Positions 27,848 through 37,043 of a stretch of DNA of 64,000 nucleotides are shown piece by piece. The position numbers and the translations under genes were made by a program. Under the pieces are notes generated by a model. That model saw nothing but the letters and a program-made list of their open reading frames with translations, was not told the DNA's origin and made no database searches. Source of the stretch: Synechococcus sp. CBW1004 (GTDB taxonomy: Bacteria > Cyanobacteriota > Cyanobacteriia > PCC-6307 > Cyanobiaceae). The stretch lies in NCBI RefSeq assembly GCF_015840715.1, contig NZ_CP060397.1:62001-126000 (forward strand). Direction: 5' to 3'. Each line of letters starts with the position of its first letter. Within the stretch, counting starts at the first letter, position 1.

Positions 27848-29463
27848 GCGGGGAGCACCTCCGGTGCGGCGGGGGAAGCAGAGGCGAGAGCGGTGTCGGC
27901 CACGGAGGCCGACGCCAAGGCCGAAGCCGGTGCGTTGGCCGGCCCGGCGGAGAGGATGGCCCCGTCGCCGGCGGCCATTGGCGAGAGCGAGGGCCCCTGG
28001 GACAGCAGGAAGGGCTGGGAGCGCAGGGCGAGGGCGTTCGCTTCCGATTCGCTCCAGCCGGTGAGGGCTGTGGGCCAGATGCCGAACGCCACCACCAGGG
28101 CGGCCAGCACGAGGGCCGGTGCCCGCTCTCCCCACCGGGTCGAGACCCAGTTGGCGCGGCTGTTGTCCAGCCGGCCGAAGCCCACCCTGTTGAACAGGCG
28201 GATGGCGTAGACGGCCGTGAAGCCCGAGGCGATCAGCGAGACCAGCGTGGCTCGCGGGAAGGCGGTCCAGCTGCCCTCGAACACCATCAGCTCGGCCGGA
28301 AAGCCCGCCAGACCGGGGATGCCGGCGGCGGCCATCAGGGCCAGCAGCAGCATGCCCATGGTGAAGGGCAGGCCCCGCAGCGGGTTGAGGAGACCGGAGA
28401 GCTCAGGGATGCTGGTGGTGCCGGTGCGGCGTTCGATCAGGCCGACGCAGGCGAACAGCAGGGCCACGATCAGGCCGTGGGCCAGGATCTGAGCCACGGC
28501 ACCCTGCAGGCAGAGGGGGGTGGCGGCAGCGACCGCCAGCACCAGAAGTCCCATGTGGCCCAGGGAGCTGTAGGCCATCAGGCGACGGATGTCGTCCTGG
28601 GCGATGGCATTGAGGGCGCCGTAGACCGCGCTGATGGCACCGGCGGCGGCGATCCAGGGGGACCAGGCACTCCAGGCGTCGGGCAGGAAGCCGACCCCGA
28701 AGCGCAGCAGGCCGTAGGCGCCCAGCTTGGTGACCACCCCACCGAGCATCATCACCACCGGAGTGGGCGCCTGGCCGTAGGTGAGGGGCTGCCAGCCATG
28801 CAGCGGAACGATGGGCAGCTTCAGGCCGAAACCCACCAGCAGCAGAACCAGGATCCAGCGCTGCAGCTCCACCGGGAGGGAGGCCTGCGCCAGGCTGGCG
28901 TAGCTGAAATCCACACCCTCGGCGCCGAGCCAGCCGAGGCTGAGCACGGCCGCCAGCAGGGTGAGCCCGGAGACCGCCCCGTAGAGCAGGAAGCGCACGG
29001 CGGCGGCGGCGCGGCGCTCACCCCCCCAGATGGCCACCAGCAGGGTGGTGGGAATCAGCACGAGCTCGAAGCACAGCAGAAACAGCAGCGCGTTGCGGGC
29101 CAGGAAGGCGCCGCTCACCCCGACGTTGGTGGCCAGCAACAGGGCATGAAACAACCTGGGGCGGCTCTGATCGGGGCGGGTCGCCAGGACCGAGAGCGTC
29201 GTCAGCAGGGCAGTGAGCAGCAGCAACGGCAGCGACAGGCCGTCGAGGGAGAGATCCAGGCTCAGTCCCAGCTTCGGCAGCCAGTCGAGACGCAGATCCG
29301 GTGGCGGCAGCCGCCAGCAGAGGAGTCCGAGCAGGAACTGCAGGCCCGCGGCCAGAGCCGCCAGAGGTCGCACCGCGGCGGCGCGCTCCTCCGTCAGGAG
29401 TTGGATCAGCAGGGCTCTGAGCAGGGGCGGAACCAGCAGCAACAGAAGAGCGATCGGTGGCAT
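27844..29463 (-). CDS. ndhD3: NAD(P)H-quinone oxidoreductase subunit 4, CO2-uptake form (NdhD3)
   Basis: A 539-residue polytopic antiporter-like subunit of the NDH-1 membrane arm, with about 14 hydrophobic helices. The proton-channel landmarks are present: the lysine in KLPIVPLHGWQPLTYGQAPTPVV and the region IRRLMAYSSLGHMGLLVLA. A 45-residue Ala/Ser/Pro-rich tail follows the last helix and is not typical. It overlaps cupA by four bases. Unlike in most cyanobacteria it does not follow ndhF3 directly; three signalling genes and a 292-base gap lie between them. Confidence 0.92.
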   Translation of the reverse strand: MPPIALLLLLVPPLLRALLIQLLTEERAAAVRPLAALAAGLQFLLGLLCWRLPPPDLRLDWLPKLGLSLDLSLDGLSLPLLLLTALLTTLSVLATRPDQSRPRLFHALLLATNVGVSGAFLARNALLFLLCFELVLIPTTLLVAIWGGERRAAAAVRFLLYGAVSGLTLLAAVLSLGWLGAEGVDFSYASLAQASLPVELQRWILVLLLVGFGLKLPIVPLHGWQPLTYGQAPTPVVMMLGGVVTKLGAYGLLRFGVGFLPDAWSAWSPWIAAAGAISAVYGALNAIAQDDIRRLMAYSSLGHMGLLVLAVAAATPLCLQGAVAQILAHGLIVALLFACVGLIERRTGTTSIPELSGLLNPLRGLPFTMGMLLLALMAAAGIPGLAGFPAELMVFEGSWTAFPRATLVSLIASGFTAVYAIRLFNRVGFGRLDNSRANWVSTRWGERAPALVLAALVVAFGIWPTALTGWSESEANALALRSQPFLLSQGPSLSPMAAGDGAILSAGPANAPASALASASVADTALASASPAAPEVLPA

Positions 29464-29755
29464 CAGCGCATCGACATGGCGGTCACGCCGTGGGTCCGGA
29501 ATCCGGCCGGCCTTCGGGTGGGCGGGAAGCTACTGAACGTCCGCTGCCGTTGTCGCGGCTTGAAGAAAGGAAGTCGCGATCGTTGAGACAAGCAACTCTG
29601 ATCGTTGGCCGTGGCCTCTCGCCTGGTGCTGCGGACTGCGCACGGCAGGCTTCTGTTCCCACGACACCCGAGTGATGGTGTTGGACCGGTCGGAGCGGGC
29701 CGCGATGAAGCTCAATTCAGGGAGCGAGCTGCATCAGGTTGCAGCGCCGGAGGGC

Positions 29756-31708
29756 TCAGTCGCTGTTGCGCCGCCCACCGAGAAACGGCAGGCGCAGATA
29801 GGAGCGCAGCTGCCGGCGGCGCGTGTCCTGAATGCGCCGGCCTTTGATCGGAATCGCCCGTGGCCGGTAATCGAGTTTCTGCAGCAGGGTGATCGACTCG
29901 CTGATCGAGATCGGCACGGAGAACAGGAAGCCCTGGGCGGTGACGGTGCCATGCCGCAGCAACCATTGGCGCTGCTGCTCGTCTTCCACTCCCTCTGCGG
30001 TGACCTCCAGGTTCAGATCCGTCAGCATCGTCAGCATCGTGCGCAGCAGAGTCCGAGGGGAATCGGTGTCATCGGTGAGCTGGCAGATGAAGGCGCGATC
30101 GATCTTCACGGCCTGGATCGGCAGGGAGATCAGCCTCGCCAGTGAGGAGTAGCCGGTGCCGAAGTCATCGATGGCGATCCGCACATGGCGCTCCACGAGG
30201 GCAGCGAGGAACTGGCTGAATTCCCCGCTGGTGTCCTGGAAGATGTCTTCCAAAAGTTCCACCTGCAGGCGCCAGCCGGGAGGGCAGGGGTTGTCATCGA
30301 TCAACCCGAGCAGGCGTTTCCTCAGCTCTTGATCTTCCAGCAGGATTCCCGAGACGTTGAAGCTCAGCCGCATCTCGCGCAGCGGCACCGGCTGGGCGAG
30401 CAGCGGCATCGCGGCCAGGGCCTTCTCGATGATCAGCAGATCAAGTTCTCCGGTGAGACCGCATTCGGCCGCCAGCGGGATGAAGGTATTGGGCAGCAGC
30501 AGGCCGTCGGAGCGGGGCCAGCGGGCGAGAGCCTCGAATCCGATCGGTTCCGTGGTGCTGAGATTGACGATGGGCTGCAGGAAGGGTTCCAGCGCCTTGG
30601 CGGCAATCGCTTCGCGGAATTCGGATTCGAGTCGATAGCTCTCGCGGGCTGCCACGCGTGATTCGCCATCAATGAAGCGATAGGCATTGCCACTGAGGCG
30701 GCTGGCCATCCGCACCGCCATGCTGGTGTCAGCCAGGATGGCCTCGGAGCCGTCATAGTTCTGGCGACGCACAGCGATGCCGATGGACAGGGCCATCGAC
30801 AGCGACTGCTGGCCACTGCGATAGATGTGGTTGGCAAAGGCAAGGATCCGCTCGGCCACCTTGCGCAACTCGCCCTGTTCCACGAAGAAGGGCAGCAGCA
30901 CAATCAGCTCTGCGTCGGAAAAGCGGGCCACCGAGGCGGAACGGGGAATCGATGCAAGCACGCGACGGGCGGCTTCGTTCATGTATTCCTCCGCCACGAT
31001 GCCGCCGAGAGTGGAATTCACCCGCTCGTAATCCCGGAAACGGCAGCGCATCAGACTGAACTCTGACTCCAGCTCCATGCTGAACATCAGATCCAGCATC
31101 TGCACCATCTGATCGCGGCTGATCAGTCGCTCCAGGGAGCTGAGGCGCTCGCTGGTGAGGCCGCGCAACTGCTCCACGGTCATGGCAGAGGCATCGGCGG
31201 CCAGCAGCGTGGATTCAAGCAGATATTCCAGCTGCTGCACGGTCAGCTTGGCCAGTCGTCGGATGCCGTTGATCTGGTCGTCGTTCAGCTGGTGGGGCTG
31301 GCGGCTGATCGCGCAGAGGCTGCCGATCACGAAGCCATCGGCGGTGATCAGCGGAAAGCCGGCATAGAAGCGCAGATAGGGCTCTCCGACCACGAGGGGA
31401 TTGTCGGCGAAGCGGGGGTCGGCGAGCGCATCGGGGATGATCAGCGGTTCGCGCTGCAGGATTGTGTGGCCGCAGAAGGAGATGTCGCGCGGCGTCTCCT
31501 GCTGTCCCAGGGGTGCGCCCACACAGCTCTTGAACCACTGGCGGTTGCTGTCCACCAGGCTGACGATGCCGATCTCGGTGCCAGCGAGATAGCGGGTGAG
31601 TTCACTGATGTCATCAAACTTGGGATCCGCCTCCGTATCCAGAACGCCGAAGCTGTACAGCTTCTGTAAACGTTCCGCTTCGTCGTCTGGGATCAGAGGG
31701 GGTTCCAT
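29756..31708 (-). CDS. GAF - degenerate GGDEF - EAL protein, probable c-di-GMP phosphodiesterase
   Basis: A 650-residue soluble protein. GAF domain at about 1-165, GGDEF-like domain at about 200-350 with the active-site motif replaced by SDAEL (264-268), and an EAL domain from about 362. The EAL catalytic set looks complete: EAL 392-394, Asn451, Glu484, DDFGTG 514-519, Lys535 and Asp537, Glu572 and Gln592. I therefore expect c-di-GMP hydrolysis with the dead GGDEF and the GAF as regulatory parts. It lies six bases downstream of the cyclase gene and ends the three-gene cassette. Confidence 0.9.
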   Translation of the reverse strand: MEPPLIPDDEAERLQKLYSFGVLDTEADPKFDDISELTRYLAGTEIGIVSLVDSNRQWFKSCVGAPLGQQETPRDISFCGHTILQREPLIIPDALADPRFADNPLVVGEPYLRFYAGFPLITADGFVIGSLCAISRQPHQLNDDQINGIRRLAKLTVQQLEYLLESTLLAADASAMTVEQLRGLTSERLSSLERLISRDQMVQMLDLMFSMELESEFSLMRCRFRDYERVNSTLGGIVAEEYMNEAARRVLASIPRSASVARFSDAELIVLLPFFVEQGELRKVAERILAFANHIYRSGQQSLSMALSIGIAVRRQNYDGSEAILADTSMAVRMASRLSGNAYRFIDGESRVAARESYRLESEFREAIAAKALEPFLQPIVNLSTTEPIGFEALARWPRSDGLLLPNTFIPLAAECGLTGELDLLIIEKALAAMPLLAQPVPLREMRLSFNVSGILLEDQELRKRLLGLIDDNPCPPGWRLQVELLEDIFQDTSGEFSQFLAALVERHVRIAIDDFGTGYSSLARLISLPIQAVKIDRAFICQLTDDTDSPRTLLRTMLTMLTDLNLEVTAEGVEDEQQRQWLLRHGTVTAQGFLFSVPISISESITLLQKLDYRPRAIPIKGRRIQDTRRRQLRSYLRLPFLGGRRNSD

Positions 31709-31713
31709 GGCCG

Positions 31714-32937
31714 TCAGCGGCTCATCTCGGAGGGGAGTGACAGGCGACTGACCAGCTCGCCATCATTCCATTCCAGCCGATTGCGGCCGCGACGCTTGGC
31801 TGTGTAGAGGGCCTTGTCAGCTGAATTGTAGAGAAAGTCAACGTTGTAGCCGCATTGGGCGGTGGCCGCCGCGCCGATGCTCACCGTGAGCGGAATGTTG
31901 TGACCGTTGTAGAGAAGTCTGTTCATCTCCAGCTGCAGGCGAAGACGCTCCAGCGCTTTGGCTCCGGCCTCGCGGGGAGCCGAGATCAGCATGGCGAACT
32001 CCTCCCCCCCGAAGCGACAGACCAGGTCTTCGGGTCTGGTGACGGTGAGCAGCAGGGAACCCACCGAGGCCAGGGCAGCGTCACCACAGCCATGGCCGTA
32101 GGTGTCGTTGATGCGCTTGAAGTGGTCGATGTCAAGGATGGCAAACACCAGATCTCCCTGGCGTTCCTCCGCTTCGGCGAGCACCTCCATGGCCAGATCC
32201 ATGAAGGGGGTGCGATGCATCAGTTGCGTCAGGGCATCCGTCTGGGACGCCTCCACCAGCTGGGGCAGCATCCTGGCCGAGATCACGCACCAGAGACCTG
32301 CTGCCAGCACAGCTGCGATCATCGCGGAGATCAGCACCAGCCAGGGCACATCCTGCAGGACATCGCTGATGAGCATGCCCGCATCAAAATTGACCACCAC
32401 CAGAAAGGGCTGTCGCGGCAGGCCGAGATCCGTCGGCGGCATCCAGACAGGGCGCACGATGCTGATGCCGCTCAGATGAAGATTCCAGTCTTCACTGCGC
32501 AGCTCCATGCAGGAGGTGTCCTGGCGTTGGAAGCACTGCACCACAGCACTGAAGTCAGGGTCGTCCTGGCCCATCTGCCGAAAGAGCCGATCACTGATCG
32601 GAAGTGCCGGCCAGGCTGGGCGCGAGCTGTAGGCGACCTTGCCGCTGCGATCGAGGACCAAGGTCACATTCACCCGGTCAAAGCGCTGGGTTCGGTTGGT
32701 CTGGGTGTAGGACTCCAACAGCTGCTGCCGTTGTTTGCTCGTCATCGGTATGCGGAGGCTGGAGGCCACCAGATGGGTGATCTGCTGCCCTTCCCGCACC
32801 GTTTGTTTCTGGTGTTCCCAGAGGTCGTAGAGGGTCAGCGCCGTGCTGATCACCAGGGTGGATCCCAGCCAGTAGGTGATCAGCAGCTGCCTCAGAAACT
32901 GACCGGTCTGCCTGAGGGAGGAGGGGAGCGGGATCAT
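31714..32937 (-). CDS. Membrane GGDEF diguanylate cyclase with periplasmic sensor
   Basis: A 407-residue protein: membrane helix (about 15-36), an unclassified extracytoplasmic sensor (about 40-195) with two Cys (135 and 143), second helix (about 197-219) and a GGDEF domain with intact GGEEF at 310-314. An RxxD inhibitory site (RPED, 301-304) lies exactly five residues before it, so product feedback is expected. The DHFKRINDTYGH substrate motif is at 271-282. It overlaps the stop of the upstream LOV sensor gene by four bases (ATGA), so the two are coupled in translation. Confidence 0.92.
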   Translation of the reverse strand: MIPLPSSLRQTGQFLRQLLITYWLGSTLVISTALTLYDLWEHQKQTVREGQQITHLVASSLRIPMTSKQRQQLLESYTQTNRTQRFDRVNVTLVLDRSGKVAYSSRPAWPALPISDRLFRQMGQDDPDFSAVVQCFQRQDTSCMELRSEDWNLHLSGISIVRPVWMPPTDLGLPRQPFLVVVNFDAGMLISDVLQDVPWLVLISAMIAAVLAAGLWCVISARMLPQLVEASQTDALTQLMHRTPFMDLAMEVLAEAEERQGDLVFAILDIDHFKRINDTYGHGCGDAALASVGSLLLTVTRPEDLVCRFGGEEFAMLISAPREAGAKALERLRLQLEMNRLLYNGHNIPLTVSIGAAATAQCGYNVDFLYNSADKALYTAKRRGRNRLEWNDGELVSRLSLPSEMSR

Positions 32938-34406
32938 GTGCTCTTGCTGTAGCGCTCAATCACGCCTGAGATCTCGGCAAGAGAAGCCTCGACATTCTGA
33001 TGGGCCTGTTCCTCCGAGCGCAGGAAGGCCTCCTGCTCCACGGCGCAACCGCCGCTCTGCTCGAGCTGCCGTTGCAGGGCCTCGGCAAAGCGTCTGGCAT
33101 CGTGGAGTGCCGCGCGGGCGGCTGCCACATCGTTCTCGAGGCTGCTGAGTTCCTGCAGAGGTACGCCCCTCTCCAGCTTGAGATGGGTGATGTCCACCTG
33201 ATTGGCCACGAAGAAATCAGGCTTGCCGCTGCTGCCTCCCACGGGTGAGAGAGTGAGGCGATTCCAGAAGCGACTGCCATCGTTGCGATAGTTGATCAGC
33301 TCACCGCTGTAGGGCTGCCCCTGATTCAGGGCGTCCCGGATCCGGCGCACCTCCGCCGGATCGGTATCGGGCCCTTGCAGGAAGCGACAGTTGTAGCCAA
33401 TCGCCAGGTCTCTGCTGTAGCCGGTGATCCTGGTGAAGGCCTCATTCACATAGATGAGGGGCCGGTCTGGTTTGCGCATGTCGGCAATGGCGATGCCCAC
33501 GACCGAATTGTCAACCGCCGTGCCGAACAGGGACAGCTCCTGCAGCTGATCGCTCATCCGGGCCGCGAGCTCTGACTCACGCGCATGGACGGTGCTCAGC
33601 TTTTCGTTGATCTTCCCCAGGTTGCGGCTCTGTCGCTGGAAGACCCAGGCCGCCGCCACCGACAGCAGGCCGAGGAGGGAGATATAGCCAAGCAACGTAC
33701 CGATCTTGCCGAAGCTGTTCACCTGCAGCCCGCGCACGGTGACCTCCTGAATGCCGCGGATATCGCCCACCTTCCAGTCCCGCTTGGGTGAATCGGGATG
33801 GGTGTTGTGGCAGGTGACGCAGGCCTGGCGCATGATCACCGGCGTGGCCAGCCGGTAGGAGGAGCGGCCGAGGCCGTTGCCCTGAAGCTGGGTGTAGGTG
33901 GTTCGCTCCGGATCGGCACGGAAGGCGTTGATCGCCCTGGACTCGAACGGGTCCAGCTGGCGGGCCACGCGTTTGGCAAAGGGATAGTCAGAGATGAATT
34001 CGTAGGAAATGCGTCCGTCGCGATGGGCGTTGTCAAACAGTGCGCCCAGCTCGATCGAAAGGGTGGCGGGAATCGGGATGCCACCATGAATGTCGCGGTA
34101 GTTTTCGCTGTACACCGCTTTGCCATCGGCAGCCTGCAGACGGGCAATCACGTTGTCGGCGTAATAGGCGCGGATGTCGGTGGCCAGGCTGGCGATTTCC
34201 TCGGCCTGCATCTTCATCTGGGCCACCGTGGCATCGGAGATGGAGTTCACCATCACAACCGGCAGCAGCAGCAAGGCTGCCAGCAGCAGCCACAACACCG
34301 TTTCCGGCCGCACCAGCATCGCCAGCCGCCTTTGCAGCCAGAGGATCGTGCTCTGAAAGCGCCTGGGGTCCCTCCAGGACAAAGTTCTTCGGGCAATTTC
34401 AGCCAA
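32934..34406 (-). CDS. Heme-c (Tll0287-like/DUF3365) plus LOV blue-light sensor protein
   Basis: A 490-residue membrane protein. Helix (about 37-53), extracytoplasmic DUF3365 domain (about 55-235) with a c-type heme motif CVTCH at 196-200, second helix (about 236-256), then a PAS domain (about 290-410) that carries the full LOV signature GYNCRFLQGPDTDP with the photoactive Cys340, plus VNEAFTRITGYS and FWNRLTLSPV. A coiled coil (about 415-485) ends the protein; there is no kinase or cyclase domain. I infer that it senses redox or ligand outside and blue light through FMN inside, and signals to the cyclase encoded next to it. Heme loading and flavin binding are predictions from the motifs. Confidence 0.85.
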   Translation of the reverse strand: MAEIARRTLSWRDPRRFQSTILWLQRRLAMLVRPETVLWLLLAALLLLPVVMVNSISDATVAQMKMQAEEIASLATDIRAYYADNVIARLQAADGKAVYSENYRDIHGGIPIPATLSIELGALFDNAHRDGRISYEFISDYPFAKRVARQLDPFESRAINAFRADPERTTYTQLQGNGLGRSSYRLATPVIMRQACVTCHNTHPDSPKRDWKVGDIRGIQEVTVRGLQVNSFGKIGTLLGYISLLGLLSVAAAWVFQRQSRNLGKINEKLSTVHARESELAARMSDQLQELSLFGTAVDNSVVGIAIADMRKPDRPLIYVNEAFTRITGYSRDLAIGYNCRFLQGPDTDPAEVRRIRDALNQGQPYSGELINYRNDGSRFWNRLTLSPVGGSSGKPDFFVANQVDITHLKLERGVPLQELSSLENDVAAARAALHDARRFAEALQRQLEQSGGCAVEQEAFLRSEEQAHQNVEASLAEISGVIERYSKST

Positions 34407-34458
34407 GGAAACCAGCCACCGCCCAAGCGCGCCGCTCCAGGTTAGCGCTCAGGTGCAG

Positions 34459-34481
34459 CGGATTCGGTTCACCTGAATCCG
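34459..34481. other. Small inverted repeat between ndhF3 and the LOV sensor gene
   Basis: CGGATTC and GAATCCG form a perfect 7-base-pair stem with a 9-base loop. It lies 83 bases past the ndhF3 stop and 53 bases before the sensor ATG. No T-run follows on the minus strand, so an operator or RNA processing signal is as likely as a terminator. Confidence 0.3.
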
Positions 34482-34563
34482 GGCTGAAAATGGGGCTGGC
34501 CACGGGTGGAGATCGGCTTGAAACCCCGATCCGCCGCGTCTGCCGGGGTGTCGCGCTGCCGCT

Positions 34564-36443
34564 TCAGAGTCCTGCCAGCAGCCAGGCGGCCATCAGCAGC
34601 ACTCCCAGCACCAGTGTCAGGGCATAGGCCTGGGAGCGGCCGGAGGTGGTGAGGCTGAGGCGGCGGGCACCGATCAGCGCGGCACCGCCGGTGGCACCGC
34701 TGAACTCATCCACCACCCGCAGCTCGGACCAGCGGCTGAGGCGGGCCAGCAACAGCACCAGGGCGACGACAGTGCGGTGATAGAAACGCTCGGTCTGCAT
34801 GTCGTGCGCCAGCCAGTCCTGCAGGCCGCCCAGGGCGGCGGGAAGCTGGGCCAGGGGGTGAGGCCGCAGGTAGAAGACGGCCGAAAGGCCACCCCCGATC
34901 AACGTCGACAGAAGCAGAGGCAGTGCGAGCGGGCCCCAGCCCGGCAAGGGATCGAGGGCCAAGACGCCATTGCGCACCAGCAGCTGGGGCAGGTGCAGCA
35001 CCAGGCCCATCAGCAGCAGCGTGGGCAGGGCCATCAGCCAGAGCACTTCGGGAGAGCGCATCGTGAACGGCGTCGGCTGCCCGGCCCAGATCAGGCCGAA
35101 CACCCGCATCAATCCGGCGCTGATCAGGGCATTGGTGAGCAGCACCAGGCCGCCGAGCAGGAGGGGATGGCTGCTGCCCGCCGTCAGGCTGAGAAGCTCC
35201 CGCAGGGCCGCGAAACCACCGAAGGGGGGCAGGGCGACCAGGCTCACGGCCCCGCTGAGGAAGGCCAGACCCATCAGCGGGCGCTTGCTCCACAGGCCCC
35301 CCAGCTGGGTGAGGTCCTGGGTGACGTTGGTGAGCACGATCGCACCCACCGCCATCAGCATCAGGGCCATCGGCAGCGGGTAGACGAGCATCAGGTGGTC
35401 GGCCACCGGGATGCCGTCGAGGCCCACCGCCACGAACAGCAGCCCCATCCAGCTGGTGACCAGGAAGGAGAGCGCCCGCTTGACATCGATCTGGGCCAGG
35501 GCGATCAGGGCTCCCACCAGGGCGCTGGTGCCGCCCACCACCACCAGCACCGACTGCACCAGCGGCACCATCTCGATCAGCGGCTGCAACCGCAGCAGCA
35601 CCCAGGCGCCGCCGACCACCACCACCGAGTTGCGCAGCACGGTGGAGGGGAGCGGACCCTCCATGGCTTCATCCAGCCAGAGGTGCAGGGGGATCTGGGC
35701 GCATTTGCCCATCGGACCGGCGACCAGGGCGAGCACGATCAGGCTGAAGCCGGCAGGCAGCGGCAGCTGGTTGTTGGCCTGATCGGCGGCCCAGGCCTGG
35801 AGGCCTGGAAATTCCAGGTGCCGGTGAGCGGCAGCAGGGCGATCACGCCGGCCAGGAGGATCAGGTCACCGATGCGCTTGGTCAGAAAGGCGTCGCGCGC
35901 TCCCTTCACCACCAGGGGCTGGTTGTACCAGGTGCCCACGATCAGATAGGTGCCCAGGGTCAGCAGCTCGAGAATCACGTAGCTGAAGAACAGGGAGTCG
36001 GTGAGCACCAGGGCGCACAGGCCGGCCTCGAAGAAGCTGAGCGAGCCGAAGAAGCGCGGCCAGCCCCAGTCCATCTCCAGGTAGGCGATCGCATAGATCT
36101 GCACCAGCACGTGCAGGGCCGTGATCACGGTCATCGCGATCAGGGCCGGTTCGGTGATCAGGCCGTCGAACCCGATGCGCAGACCGGCGGTCTGCAGCCA
36201 GGTCCAGCCGAAGGTGAGCGGCCGGTAGATCGCCGACGAGCCGGCGCCGGAGTTGGAGTGCAGGGCCACCAGGGCGGCGGCGCTGTGCACGAAGGCCAGG
36301 CTGCCGAGCAGCAGGTTGAGGTAGCCGCAGGGCCGCGGGCCCGTGCGGGAGATCAGTCCCGGCGACCAGAGCAGCGACAGCAGCGAGGCCAGCAGGGGAT
36401 AGAGCGGGATCAACCAGGCCGTCTGGGCCGGGAGCAGGGTCAT
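34564..36443 (-). pseudogene. ndhF3: NAD(P)H-quinone oxidoreductase subunit 5, CO2-uptake form (NdhF3), with one frameshift
   Basis: The N-terminal third (36443 down to a stop at 35739) and the C-terminal part (from about 35800 down to 34564) lie in different frames but together give an NdhF of about 626 residues with the expected helices and landmarks (MDWGWPRFFGSLSFFEAGL, SYVILELLTLGTYLIVG, VAGPMGKCAQIPLHLWL). Adding one C to the TTTCCAGG at about 35806-35811 (minus strand) restores a frame that reads on smoothly into AAD-QANNQLPLPAGF. The rest of the operon is intact, so a base-calling error is more likely than true loss, but a real mutation cannot be excluded. NdhF3 is an antiporter-like subunit of NDH-1MS. 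Confidence 0.85.
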
Positions 36444-36645
36444 GGCGGCGGGAGCGAGAGCTGGAGCCGATGGGCCCCAAACCCTAAGCAGAGCCTTGCT
36501 TTTCTGGGCTGTGCGGGCCAGTGGCAGTTCCTATGGCCAAGGCAAGCGCCGCTGATCATTGCCTCCTGGCCGGGGTTTCGGTCGCCGTTGCTGCAGAACG
36601 TGGGGCGACCAGCCCTGCAAAAGTGGGCATTCCCGTGCGGCAACC

Positions 36646-36951
36646 ATGGCCTGTCATCGTTGCGGCAGTCGGATGCTGAGCCGGGCCGGCAGCAGCCGCC
36701 TGGGCCTGGTCTGCAGCGACTGCGGCACCCCCGCCCCACTGCGCGTCGAGGCTGGCAGACCCCACCCCCTGCTCACCGGCCTGACCCTGGTGTCGATGGC
36801 GGCCTTCGCGATGCTGCTCTTCTTTCTGACGAACTGGAGGCCGCTGCCGGCGCAGCAGGCCTCCAGCCAGAGGGCGATGATCAAGCAGATCACCACCGGC
36901 GCCTTCGAACGGGAGCCGGAGCTGATCGACAAGGGTGTCCAGGACGAGTGA
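36646..36951 (+). CDS. Small zinc-ribbon membrane protein, function unknown
   Basis: A 101-residue protein with a CHRC ... CSDC zinc ribbon at about 3-27, one membrane helix (about 44-63) and a polar tail. The ATG at 36646 starts immediately before the zinc ribbon; sequence upstream in frame is Arg/Gly-rich and unlikely to be translated. It is divergent from ndhF3, with 202 bases between them. No enzyme motif is visible. Confidence 0.6.
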   Translation: MACHRCGSRMLSRAGSSRLGLVCSDCGTPAPLRVEAGRPHPLLTGLTLVSMAAFAMLLFFLTNWRPLPAQQASSQRAMIKQITTGAFEREPELIDKGVQDE

Positions 36952-37043
36952 GTCCAGCCAAGGGCGCAGCTGGTGCCCACGCCGCCTCGGGGCGGTTCAG
37001 GCCCCGGTGATCCGATCAGAGCGCGTCGCTCCTGCGACGGGAT

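Noticed and set aside
26537-29463. Constitutive low-affinity CO2-uptake cluster (ndhD4, cupB)
   Set aside because: The fasciclin-domain gene next to the hydration protein is the hallmark of the cupA/cupS (NDH-1MS) set, so the -3/CupA names were used.
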